Shown piece after piece: positions 1 to 6,236 of a DNA stretch of 7,358 bases (positions are counted from its first letter, which is position 1; each line of letters opens with the position of its first letter). The notes beneath the pieces were generated by a model, which ran no database searches, was not told where the DNA came from, and saw nothing but the letters and a program-made list of their open reading frames with translations. The DNA comes from Fimbriimonadia bacterium (lineage in GTDB: Bacteria > Armatimonadota > Fimbriimonadia > Fimbriimonadales > Fimbriimonadaceae), in the NCBI GenBank assembly GCA_029824495.1, contig JALGXY010000424.1:1-7358 (forward strand), written 5' to 3'. Both the position numbers and the translations under genes were made by a program.

Positions 1-2085
1 CGTCCAGCTGGATCCTCGCGCGAGTGAGGTCCGGGAAGCAGCTACAAGTGAGGCGGCCAGAATCTGCTCGAGATGCCTGTGCGCGATCGGTGCGAGCGTG
101 TAGCGGAAAGAGATCACTTCGCCCTGCTCTGTAAACCGGATTTGACCATCAAAACTGCCGGCCGGCTGGCTCAAGATTGCCCGGTTGGCTCGTCCGCCGC
201 CTCTGCCGACTGTTCCGCCACGGCCGTGGAAAAGCCTCAGCTTGACCCCGTGAGCCTTGGCCGCTTCAGACAGCTCACGCTGAGCTTTCTGAAGTGACCA
301 GGTTGCAGCAAGGTAGCCGCCATCCTTGCTCGAATCGCTGTAGCCGAGCATCACTTCCTGGAATCCGCCCCTTTGTGCCAGATGCACCTTGTAGGGCGGC
401 GACGCGAACAGCTCCTTAAGCAGCGGTTTGCCTCGCTCCAGATCGTCGATGGTTTCGAGCAGCGGCACGACGTCGAGATCGCCCGTGTCGAGGCCAGCAT
501 CTTTGGCAAGCAGAAGCACCTCTAAGAGGTCGCTCAATCCGTGGGTCATGCTGACGATGTAGGCCTGCACCGATCTCGGGCCAAGAAGCTCGTGCGCCTT
601 TCGAATCACGCGGAAGACTCCGCGCACCTTTTCGACACGCTCGTCTCCTCGCCAGCTTCCTCGCACCAGAGGTCGAGAGCTTTCGATCTCTTTGACCAGA
701 GTTTTGATCTTGTGCAGCTCTGACATCGACTGATACGAGTCGGCATCGGGGATGACATCTGCCGCCGCCAAAAGTACACCGACCGCTTGACCATGTTCGT
801 CTGAGTGCTGTCGAACATCGAGACTCGCCATGTCTAGTCCAAATGCTTCGACTTCACGGATCATTCGGGCAAGCAGTCCAGTTTCGGCCGCCACCTTTAG
901 GCCGGCTCGCTGGAGCCCAGATCGGACCATGACGAGCTCATTCCAAAGCTGATCAGAATCGAAGCCGCTGCAGGTGGGGATCGATTCGCCCTTCTGCAGT
1001 CTCGCCAGCCAGTCGAGCTGCTCGCTGAGGGTCTGCTCGATCATCGCCAGCTTAAGTGCATAGGGCTCGCCTTCGTGACGGCGCAGAATCGAATCGGGAA
1101 GTCCTGCCGACTTCAAGCCACTATTGACGTCCACCAGCAGCGGATCATCGGCCGCCAGCCCCTCAGAGCCATGAGTGAGTTCGCGCCTCAGGCTTTTGAG
1201 AAGCTTGATGTAGTTCTTGATGACCACACGGCGATGCTCCAACAGCGTCGACCATGTGATATCGGCCGTGACGAGCGGATTGCCGTCTCGGTCGCCGCCG
1301 ACCCAGGATCGGTAGGTGAGGACGTTGCCGCAGTCGATTCTCTCGCCGCTGCCATAAGCCTCGCTGAAGGCCCGGTTGAGGTCTCGATGCAGCCATGAAG
1401 CGACCATAAAGATGGTCTTCTCGAAAAAGTAGAGCGCGTTCTGCACCTCATCCTCGACGCTGATCTGGCTGGTGCGAAGCTCAGAAGTAAGCCAGAGGGC
1501 AGAAAGGTTTCTTCGAAGGTCATCCTGCGCCATTCCTTCGGAGTCGAGCGGTCGATCGAGGCTGAGAGTGTCCTCATCCTCATCCATCTCGGTCAGAGCT
1601 CGGGCAATCGACTCAAGTTTGTCGAGCACAGCACGCCGTCTCGCCTCGGTCGGGTGGGCGGTCAGCGTGGGGCAGATTGAGACAGCACTGATCAGCTCGC
1701 TGACCTGATCGGCGGTGCTGCCGCTCTCCTTCAGGCCGTTGACAGCATCTCTGACAGATTCAGGTCGGTGATCTCGTTCTCGATTAACACGGATGATCTC
1801 CTTCTGCTCTGCCAGGTTGATCAACTGGAAGAGAATCGTAAAGGCGCGAGCGGTCTTGGCTGCCGTCTCTGGTTCTGCCAGCGCGGGGATCTTATCAAAG
1901 ACGTCCGCTGATGGATTCGCAGCCGCCAAATCGAAGAGCCTGCGACCGGCTTCGAGCACCGCTTCGCCTTCGTGTTCGAGCACGGTGCGCCCGACCAGAT
2001 TATCGATGGTCACGAGATCGCGACTGAGGGACTCACTCAAGCCCGCTTTGCGAGGATCAAATCCAAGGAAAGGAGAATCGGTCAT
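1..2085 (-). CDS. ppc: Phosphoenolpyruvate carboxylase, 3' end beyond window
   Basis: Cytoplasmic anaplerotic enzyme that carboxylates phosphoenolpyruvate with bicarbonate to give oxaloacetate and phosphate. The minus-strand frame is open from ATG at 2085-2083 to the window edge, with no stop in 695 codons. Family motifs appear in order: LTAHPTE around residues 141-147, with H144 matching the catalytic histidine; GGDRDGNP at 263-270; GYSDSSKDGG around 581-590, with K587; HGRGGTVGRGG at 620-630, with the active-site arginines; and ILSQPAGS with TEQGE further on. The family is usually about 880-950 residues, so roughly the last 200 residues, including the C-terminal end, are missing because of the window edge rather than damage. 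The start is supported by a typical N-terminus (LSRDLVTIDNLVGRVLE) and by the divergent promoter just upstream. A weak AAGG ribosome site lies about 11 bases before the ATG. The identification is secure. Confidence 0.97.
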   Translation of the reverse strand, partial: MTDSPFLGFDPRKAGLSESLSRDLVTIDNLVGRTVLEHEGEAVLEAGRRLFDLAAANPSADVFDKIPALAEPETAAKTARAFTILFQLINLAEQKEIIRVNRERDHRPESVRDAVNGLKESGSTADQVSELISAVSICPTLTAHPTEARRRAVLDKLESIARALTEMDEDEDTLSLDRPLDSEGMAQDDLRRNLSALWLTSELRTSQISVEDEVQNALYFFEKTIFMVASWLHRDLNRAFSEAYGSGERIDCGNVLTYRSWVGGDRDGNPLVTADITWSTLLEHRRVVIKNYIKLLKSLRRELTHGSEGLAADDPLLVDVNSGLKSAGLPDSILRRHEGEPYALKLAMIEQTLSEQLDWLARLQKGESIPTCSGFDSDQLWNELVMVRSGLQRAGLKVAAETGLLARMIREVEAFGLDMASLDVRQHSDEHGQAVGVLLAAADVIPDADSYQSMSELHKIKTLVKEIESSRPLVRGSWRGDERVEKVRGVFRVIRKAHELLGPRSVQAYIVSMTHGLSDLLEVLLLAKDAGLDTGDLDVVPLLETIDDLERGKPLLKELFASPPYKVHLAQRGGFQEVMLGYSDSSKDGGYLAATWSLQKAQRELSEAAKAHGVKLRLFHGRGGTVGRGGGRANRAILSQPAGSFDGQIRFTEQGEVISFRYTLAPIAHRHLEQILAASLVAASRTSLARGSSWT

Positions 2086-2135
2086 TTTGAATGTTGACCT
2101 TGCCTTCCGGCGCTGGCGGGCAAAGCTCCGCGCCT

Positions 2136-2141
2136 ATTATA
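2136..2141 (-). promoter_or_regulatory. Candidate -10 box for ppc (TATAAT on minus strand)
   Basis: Read on the minus strand, these bases spell TATAAT, a perfect sigma70-type -10 box, inside an AT-rich island in otherwise GC-rich DNA. A start site about 7 bases downstream would fall near 2129 and give ppc a leader of about 44 nucleotides containing its weak AAGG site. No -35 box is recognisable at 16-18 bases spacing. The box overlaps the plus-strand -10 box because ATTATAAT (2136-2143) is its own reverse complement. Confidence 0.55.
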
Positions 2142-2143
2142 AT
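2138..2143 (+). promoter_or_regulatory. Candidate -10 box for the isomerase-dehydrogenase operon (TATAAT)
   Basis: A perfect TATAAT lies 6 bases before the ATG at 2150, so transcription starting the usual 6-8 bases downstream of the box would begin at or next to the start codon. This predicts a leaderless message, which fits the absence of any Shine-Dalgarno sequence before that ATG. No good -35 box is seen: TGGCGG at 2114-2119 is a poor match with an 18-base spacer, and TTGACC at 2094-2099 is too far away. Confidence 0.6.
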
Positions 2144-2149
2144 CCGCTC

Positions 2150-2971
2150 ATGGCTCATGCCCCTGCCACTTTGGTCACAGGCTTCGTTGATGAGATCAGT
2201 CCGGACCTTGCAGAGCAGATCGAAGCAGCAGCCCGAATCGGCCTTGACGGCATCGACGTCCGCTGGATCGGCAAGACAAATGTCCTCGACCTTTCTGCTG
2301 ACCAGATCAGTGAAATCAGGTCGCGCTGCGAAGACAAGGGTCTGGTGATCAGTTCAATCGGATCACCAGTCAACAAACTTGATCTGACTGAGGCTCATCG
2401 TGTTCAAGAGCTGGAGCGCCTCAAAAAGGCGATGGAGCAGGCGTCGGCTTTTGGTGTGACCAGGATCAGAGTCTTTTCACCACGCACCGACGGCGGCTGC
2501 CGAGAAGAGGACTGGCCAGCTGTAAGAGACTGGATGGCTGAGCAGGCAGCTCTCGCTGAGGGAACCGATTTTGTGCTGGTTCACGAGAACGACGCCGACA
2601 TGTACGGCGCGTTTCCAGAAGGCTCTCGTCGAATCCTTGAAGAGCTCAGCGGGCCGAACTTCAAAGCGGTCTTTGACCCAGCCAACTCTGCCTGCATGGG
2701 CATTAAGACGATTCCGGACTGGTTCCCTTGGATCATCCCTCACCTCGACTCGCTGCATATCAAGGACGGCATCAATGGCACGCGCAAGTTTGTCCCTGCT
2801 GGTGAAGGCGAAGCTCAGATTCCTGAAATGCTGAAGCTACTGGTCGAGGCAGACTGGTCAGGGCCGATGGCCTTGGAGCCGCACCTCTCCGAATCAGGAG
2901 CCTTTTCCGGGTTCACAGGCGAGAAGCTGTTTGCCGTCGCCAAAGAGAAACTGGAGGCTCTGCTCGGCTGA
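2150..2971 (+). CDS. Sugar phosphate isomerase/epimerase, TIM-barrel (AP endonuclease family 2 fold)
   Basis: A 273-residue cytoplasmic protein of the IolE/IolI/tagatose-3-epimerase superfamily, a usual length for it. These enzymes isomerise, epimerise or dehydrate sugars and cyclitols using a divalent metal. The four expected metal ligands are visible: E146 in VHENDADMYG, D176 in FDPANS, H203 in HIKDG and E243 in ALEPHL. There is no signal peptide. The frame stays open upstream to about 1793, but that part is antisense to ppc; the ATG at 2150 follows directly after a TATAAT box and begins the family-like region (FVDEISPDLAEQI), so I chose it. No Shine-Dalgarno precedes it, suggesting leaderless translation. 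The stop TGA shares its A with the ATG of the downstream dehydrogenase, so the two are probably translationally coupled and act on related substrates. The family is secure; the substrate is unknown. Confidence 0.9.
   Translation: MAHAPATLVTGFVDEISPDLAEQIEAAARIGLDGIDVRWIGKTNVLDLSADQISEIRSRCEDKGLVISSIGSPVNKLDLTEAHRVQELERLKKAMEQASAFGVTRIRVFSPRTDGGCREEDWPAVRDWMAEQAALAEGTDFVLVHENDADMYGAFPEGSRRILEELSGPNFKAVFDPANSACMGIKTIPDWFPWIIPHLDSLHIKDGINGTRKFVPAGEGEAQIPEMLKLLVEADWSGPMALEPHLSESGAFSGFTGEKLFAVAKEKLEALLG
2342..2369. repeat. Inverted repeat, 9-base arms and 10-base spacer
   Basis: CTGGTGATC (2342-2350) and GATCACCAG (2361-2369) are perfect reverse complements separated by 10 bases, within the isomerase gene about 190 bases after its start. 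No T-run follows, so it is not an intrinsic terminator. It could be an intragenic operator or RNA hairpin, or arise by chance from GAT/ATC-rich codons. Confidence 0.45.
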
Positions 2972-4023
2972 TGTCCAAAGTTCGATACGGAGTCGTCGGC
3001 CTCGGCGCCATTCATGGCATTCATTGTTGGGCGGTCAGAGAGATCGAGAATGCTGAGCTCGCCGCTGTCTACGACATCGTGCCAGAAAAGACAGTCGAAA
3101 CAGCCGAGAAGCAGGCTGTTTACGGTGCAGAATCGCTCGACGATCTGATAAGCAGGGTCGATGTTGTGACGGTCTGCACGCCGAGCGGCCTGCACAGCAA
3201 GGTCGCAATTGAGGCGATCAAGCAGGGACGCCACGTTCTGTGCGAAAAGCCGATCGATATCTCAATGAGCGCAGCCCAAGCCATGGTTGATGCGGCTGAT
3301 CAGGCTGGGGTCCTCGCTGGCGTTATTAGTCAGCACCGGTTTGCGCGTGATATTCGTGCAGCCAAAGCGGCTGTCGAATCTGGCGAATTGGGACGGATCG
3401 TCTTTGGCGAAGCGGCCACCAAATGGTGGCGGACGCAGGAGTATTACGACAGTGGAGACTGGCGCGGAACCTGGGAGCTCGATGGCGGCGGATGCCTGAT
3501 GAACCAAGGTGTGCACTACGTAGATATGCTCCAATGGCTGATGGGCGGAGTGGAGGCCGTGACAGCTCAGGTTCGTACGCTGACACATGAGATCGAAGTC
3601 GAAGACTGCGCTGCAGCCGTGATCGAGTTTAAGAACGGTGCGATCGGCACACTGCGAGGATCAACCTCCTGTTACCCAGGCGTGGCCGAATCGGTCGAGA
3701 TCCACGGCGACAAAGGCGGCATCCAGATCGAAGGTGACAAGGTGAGGACTTGGCTCTCGACAGCCGTTGAAGACGGCGGTCAGACAGCGAAGCCGGATGG
3801 TGAAGAGCCAAAGCTTGACCTGAGTGAGTCAGCCGCCAGTGACCCTTCTGCAGCATGGGGCACACAGCATCTGATGCAGGTTCAGGATTTCACCGATGCC
3901 GTGCAGCAAGGGCGAGCCCCGCAGCTCTCTGCCAGGGACGCACTCGAACCGCTCAAGGTGATTTTAGCAATCTACAAGAGCGCTGCTGATGACGGTCGTC
4001 GTGTCGAGTTAAGCGAACTCTAG
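2971..4023 (+). CDS. Gfo/Idh/MocA family NAD(P)-dependent oxidoreductase
   Basis: A 350-residue cytoplasmic dehydrogenase of a family that oxidises hydroxyl groups of sugars, sugar acids, nucleotide sugars or inositol. An N-terminal Rossmann fold is shown by VVGLGAIHG (residues 8-16) and a possible cofactor-selecting acid after strand 2 (D35). CEKP at 91-94 holds the conserved catalytic lysine K93. The C-terminal domain has the WRGTWELDGGG segment (164-174) and NQGVHYVD (178-185), with H182 as the likely catalytic histidine. The WRGTW...DGGG...MNQG..H pattern recalls WlbA-like UDP-sugar 3-dehydrogenases as well as many unassigned sugar dehydrogenases, so the substrate is open. The ATG overlaps the upstream stop by one base; GGAGG at 2953-2957 lies 13 bases before it, rather far, which favours coupling. 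The last 15 bases overlap the opposing kinase gene. Confidence 0.92.
   Translation: MSKVRYGVVGLGAIHGIHCWAVREIENAELAAVYDIVPEKTVETAEKQAVYGAESLDDLISRVDVVTVCTPSGLHSKVAIEAIKQGRHVLCEKPIDISMSAAQAMVDAADQAGVLAGVISQHRFARDIRAAKAAVESGELGRIVFGEAATKWWRTQEYYDSGDWRGTWELDGGGCLMNQGVHYVDMLQWLMGGVEAVTAQVRTLTHEIEVEDCAAAVIEFKNGAIGTLRGSTSCYPGVAESVEIHGDKGGIQIEGDKVRTWLSTAVEDGGQTAKPDGEEPKLDLSESAASDPSAAWGTQHLMQVQDFTDAVQQGRAPQLSARDALEPLKVILAIYKSAADDGRRVELSEL
4009..4023. other. 15-base tail-to-tail overlap of two convergent genes
   Basis: The dehydrogenase stop (TAG, 4021-4023, plus) lies inside the kinase gene, and the kinase stop (TAA on the minus strand, 4011-4009) lies inside the dehydrogenase gene. There is no space between the genes for a terminator, and none is visible as a hairpin plus T-run close by, so the two transcripts must run into each other's coding sequence for some distance. 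Confidence 0.9.
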
Positions 4024-4923
4024 CCCTGGGGTGATCTCGGGCCGCATGATGCGGTCCTTCCCTCGTCTTCGAAGTTCGTTTTCGAGGCTGTCCAGGTCGT
4101 CTGACAAGACAATCACGGTTCCGCCCATTCCAGCACCCGCCAGCTTTGCGGCCATGGCTCCGGCGTCAAGACATTCTGCGATGAGGTCGTCGATCGCGTC
4201 ACCGCTGCCTCCCAGGCTCGCCGTGATCTCCTGGTTTTCGTTCATTGCATCTGCCAGCTTTTCGTACTGACTGGCGAGCAGCGTCTCCGCCCCGATGTCT
4301 GCGAGCTCGGCGCATCGGATCATCTTGTCGACAACTTCCCTCTCACCTGCCAGCCAGCGATCCCTGACAGGACCATGTACCGACCCGGAAAGCCTCTCGA
4401 CACCGGTGGTCACAAGCAGGAACGGGAGTTGACACTCCAGACTCGCCAGCCTGCCGTGAGGGCCAGATTCGATCGGGTGCTTGCCCGAAAAATCCATGTA
4501 AGTCAGTCCGCCAAAGACTGCCATATAGGCGTCTTGATAGCCGCAGACCACGCCAGCCTCGACCGCCTCAATATCGCGCACGAGTTCTGCCAGAACTGCT
4601 CGACCTTGTTCGTCCAGCACAGGCTCTTCGTCTCGCGATTTCAACAGGCAGGACACGACCGCAGCAAGCAACGCTGTAGAACCGGCCAGGCCGCTTGATC
4701 GAGGAACGGTTGTGCTCCATTCGACACGAACAGGGCCTTCGACAGGCAGTCGTGCCGTCGCTGCATCCCAGAGAGTCGTGTCTTCGGGCAGACCCTCTTC
4801 GCCAAAGATGAGACGACAGGTCGCCCTGGCTGTAGTCGAGCAGGACAGGACACGCCCTCCGTAGATGTCGCTCGGGTTGCCGACAATGCCGCATCGGCCA
4901 GGTGCACTCGCTTCAATGATCAT
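4009..4923 (-). CDS. GHMP-family sugar kinase, glucuronokinase-like
   Basis: A 304-residue cytoplasmic ATP-dependent small-molecule kinase with all three GHMP motifs: PGRCGIVGNPSD at residues 8-19, the phosphate-binding loop PRSSGLAGSTALL at 74-86, and KLAGAGMGGTVIVL at 260-273. CGYQD at 127-131 supplies D131, the likely catalytic base. The G-I-V-G-N-P-S-D-x-Y-G-G start, the VFGGLTYMDFS segment (136-146) and SVHGPVRDRWLAGE (181-194) recall plant glucuronokinase more than galactokinase or mevalonate kinase; this comparison is from memory of the family. The expected reaction is then glucuronate (or a related sugar) plus ATP to the sugar 1-phosphate. The ATG overlaps the stop of the upstream nucleotidyltransferase (ATGA), implying an operon that makes an NDP-sugar. 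The fold is sure; the substrate is inference. An anomeric kinase for another sugar remains possible. Confidence 0.88.
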   Translation of the reverse strand: MIIEASAPGRCGIVGNPSDIYGGRVLSCSTTARATCRLIFGEEGLPEDTTLWDAATARLPVEGPVRVEWSTTVPRSSGLAGSTALLAAVVSCLLKSRDEEPVLDEQGRAVLAELVRDIEAVEAGVVCGYQDAYMAVFGGLTYMDFSGKHPIESGPHGRLASLECQLPFLLVTTGVERLSGSVHGPVRDRWLAGEREVVDKMIRCAELADIGAETLLASQYEKLADAMNENQEITASLGGSGDAIDDLIAECLDAGAMAAKLAGAGMGGTVIVLSDDLDSLENELRRRGKDRIMRPEITPGLEFA

Positions 4924-5636
4924 CGCTTCAGTCTCTCTTTCGCCTCTCTGTATCCAGTGACCGAACCACAGTCGAGCCTCTCTTCAGTCTCATCTATCGG
5001 GATTGCTCGTATAGAGCCTCCTTCGGCGAGCAGATCACCAAAGAGGTCGGTCAGCGTCCTTTCGGGGCCTGGCACTGGATAGCGGTAGTTTGTTTGGAGC
5101 AGCTCAGATGCCCGCTCAGAAAGGAAAAATCTGGCCGTCACGGCCCAGCGGCTGTCGATCTCACTCGGATCAGGCTTCTCCAAAATCCGCGTTGCCATCA
5201 TCTCTGGATCTGGATCGACGATGCCGTACCGGTTGACCTTGTTATCTGGCACGGTCTGGACGGCAACGGCCGATAGGCTGGGGTCCTCGACGAGCCGATT
5301 GAGAGGTGACCCAGGCCAAAAGATCGTGTCGCCCAAGAGAACAGCCAGCGGCCCATCTACCTCGGCGCAAGCGACGGCATGGGCAAGGCCGAGTGGTTCA
5401 GGCTGATGCTTCACTTCGATCCGGGCGTCTCCAAGAGAGCATACAAACTCGTCGATCTCGGGTTTCGCCTTTGAACCAACGACCACGACTTGGTTTGCGC
5501 CAGCTTCAAACGCTTCATTGATGATGAATTCGAGCACGGTTCCGCCGGGCAGCTGGAGGAGTTCTTTCGGCTTTCCTTCGGTCACTGCGGCCATGCGCGT
5601 GCCTTTGCCTCCCGCTGGAATTACTGCTGCAAACAT
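4920..5636 (-). CDS. Sugar-1-phosphate nucleotidyltransferase, GalU-like, compact
   Basis: A 238-residue cytoplasmic enzyme of the NTP_transferase family, joining an NTP and a sugar 1-phosphate to give an NDP-sugar and pyrophosphate. Visible motifs: the nucleotide-binding loop AAVIPAGGKGTRM (3-15), KPKE (22-25), QPEPLGLAHAV (78-88), LLGD (100-103) with metal-binding D103, YGIVD (137-141), EKPDP (153-157) and a C-terminal DCGSVTGY (222-229). QPEPLGLAHAV, YGIVD and DCG are characteristic of GalU-type UTP:glucose-1-phosphate uridylyltransferases, so UTP is the likely nucleotide. GalU is usually about 290-300 residues; this protein is some 50-60 residues shorter but both ends look intact. Its stop overlaps the start of the kinase by four bases, suggesting the kinase supplies its sugar 1-phosphate. 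No clear Shine-Dalgarno precedes the ATG at 5636-5634. The sugar specificity is unknown. Confidence 0.88.
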   Translation of the reverse strand: MFAAVIPAGGKGTRMAAVTEGKPKELLQLPGGTVLEFIINEAFEAGANQVVVVGSKAKPEIDEFVCSLGDARIEVKHQPEPLGLAHAVACAEVDGPLAVLLGDTIFWPGSPLNRLVEDPSLSAVAVQTVPDNKVNRYGIVDPDPEMMATRILEKPDPSEIDSRWAVTARFFLSERASELLQTNYRYPVPGPERTLTDLFGDLLAEGGSIRAIPIDETEERLDCGSVTGYREAKERLKR

Positions 5637-5765
5637 CAGGAATCGCCATTTTGCAGGATATTCACCAGCATTCGCACCCTAAGAATCTCACGAAAATCAG
5701 CCGAACATACAGGTACTTGCCAGTGTGGATTCGGGTGGGAATATGGAAAAGGACGAACAGAGACT
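5637..5765. other. Divergent spacer between nucleotidyltransferase and pilin genes
   Basis: These 129 bases separate two operons transcribed away from each other, so promoters for both should be here or just inside the genes. I see no convincing one. On the plus strand TTGCCA (5717-5722) is a fair -35 box, but the only partner, TATGGA (5742-5747), is weak, 19 bases away, and would start transcription at the ribosome site. On the minus strand there are only partial matches such as TATGTT and TATCCT. No clear inverted repeat or terminator was noticed. Confidence 0.4.
5747..5753 (+). promoter_or_regulatory. Probable ribosome binding site of the PilV-like gene
   Basis: AAAAGGA ends 12 bases before the ATG at 5766. 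It is only a moderate match at longish spacing, but it supports this ATG over the upstream part of the same open frame, which lies antisense to the nucleotidyltransferase gene and would put extra residues before the prepilin leader. Confidence 0.5.
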
Positions 5766-6236
5766 ATGCGCTTGAGAGGTTCTAAGAAGCGTCGCCAGAA
5801 GGGAGCTCTGCTGATCGATGCGTTGATCGGCGTTATGATTTTGGGCATCTCTGCGGCTGCCTTTTACTCGACGTTCCCCGTCATTCGTCGAGCTCATCTC
5901 ATTGCAAAAGAAGAGTCTCAAGCGGCACAGGTTGGTGCCAGGCTGGTTGAGCACCTGCAGATGCTGACCATCGAGGACCTCAACTTTGAGACCCTGCACG
6001 AATTGAATCTGGCCAGCTACGTCACCAGCACCGGCGCTTACGCTGTCAGCGACATCCCGATGGATGATGCCTCTCTCTATAGTGCCCGAAACGTTTTGAA
6101 CAATGGCCGAGGCTGGTTCTATGTGCACGAGCTGGAGAACGAATCAAGGCATATCGATCTTACTATCGCCTGGCAGTCGAGCTCAGGTAAGTGGAAGCAG
6201 GTTCACACAGGGACGATCATTGGAGGCTTTAAATGA
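5766..6236 (+). CDS. Minor prepilin, PilV/GspI-like
   Basis: A 156-residue protein with a class III (type IV prepilin) signal: a basic leader of 13 residues (many K and R) ending in QKG, then ALLIDALIGVMILGISAAAF as the hydrophobic helix. A PilD-type peptidase should cut after G13 and methylate the new N-terminus. The first mature residues are A-L-L-I-D, so position +5 is Asp where pilins almost always have Glu; acidity is kept but the residue is unusual. The helix continues into a charged amphipathic segment (RRAHLIAKEESQAAQVGARLVEHL) as in PilV and GspI, followed by a small C-terminal domain of about 100 residues. It is first of three overlapping pilin genes; its stop overlaps the next start as ATGA. 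The likely role is in the priming or tip complex of a type IV pilus or type II secretion pseudopilus. Family firm; PilV versus GspI cannot be decided here. Confidence 0.83.
   Translation: MRLRGSKKRRQKGALLIDALIGVMILGISAAAFYSTFPVIRRAHLIAKEESQAAQVGARLVEHLQMLTIEDLNFETLHELNLASYVTSTGAYAVSDIPMDDASLYSARNVLNNGRGWFYVHELENESRHIDLTIAWQSSSGKWKQVHTGTIIGGFK
6222..6226 (+). promoter_or_regulatory. Shine-Dalgarno of the PilW-like gene (GGAGG)
   Basis: A consensus GGAGG lies 6 bases before the ATG at 6233, inside the last codons of the preceding pilin gene. It fixes the start of the second pilin and shows that this gene can recruit ribosomes itself, besides any coupling through the ATGA overlap. It is the strongest such site in the window, in contrast to the leaderless-looking start at 2150. 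Confidence 0.8.

Noticed and set aside
1075..1398. 107-codon plus-strand open frame
   Set aside because: Antisense to the well-conserved GGDRDGNP region of ppc; no recognisable motif.
1188..1583. 131-codon minus-strand open frame
   Set aside because: It lies within ppc in another frame and has the Arg/Ser-rich composition of a shadow frame.
1571..1589. Short TCCTCA/TCCATC tandem-like repeat
   Set aside because: It simply encodes an acidic run (EMDEDED) in ppc; too short and imperfect to call a repeat.
1..2085. ppc as a truncated or broken gene
   Set aside because: The frame has no stop or shift and is lost only at the window edge.
1793..2149. Upstream extension of the isomerase frame, which would make a 392-residue protein
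   Set aside because: The added part is antisense to ppc, is Ser/Arg-rich and low in resemblance to any family, and would cross the divergent promoter. The ATG at 2150 begins the family-like sequence.
2815..3234. 139-codon minus-strand open frame across the isomerase-dehydrogenase junction
   Set aside because: Antisense to two strongly supported genes; Ser-rich with no domain and no ribosome site noticed.
5717..5747. TTGCCA ... TATGGA as promoter of the pilin operon
   Set aside because: The -10 matches in only three of six positions, the spacer is 19 bases, and the resulting start would remove the ribosome site.
5490..5765. Upstream extension of the first pilin frame
   Set aside because: It overlaps the nucleotidyltransferase in antisense and would bury the prepilin leader; the ATG at 5766 gives a normal 13-residue leader.
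5636..5848. 70-codon minus-strand frame whose TGA overlaps the nucleotidyltransferase ATG
   Set aside because: The overlap looks like coupling, but the frame starts inside the opposite pilin gene, has no family resemblance, and mirrors the pilin leader codons.
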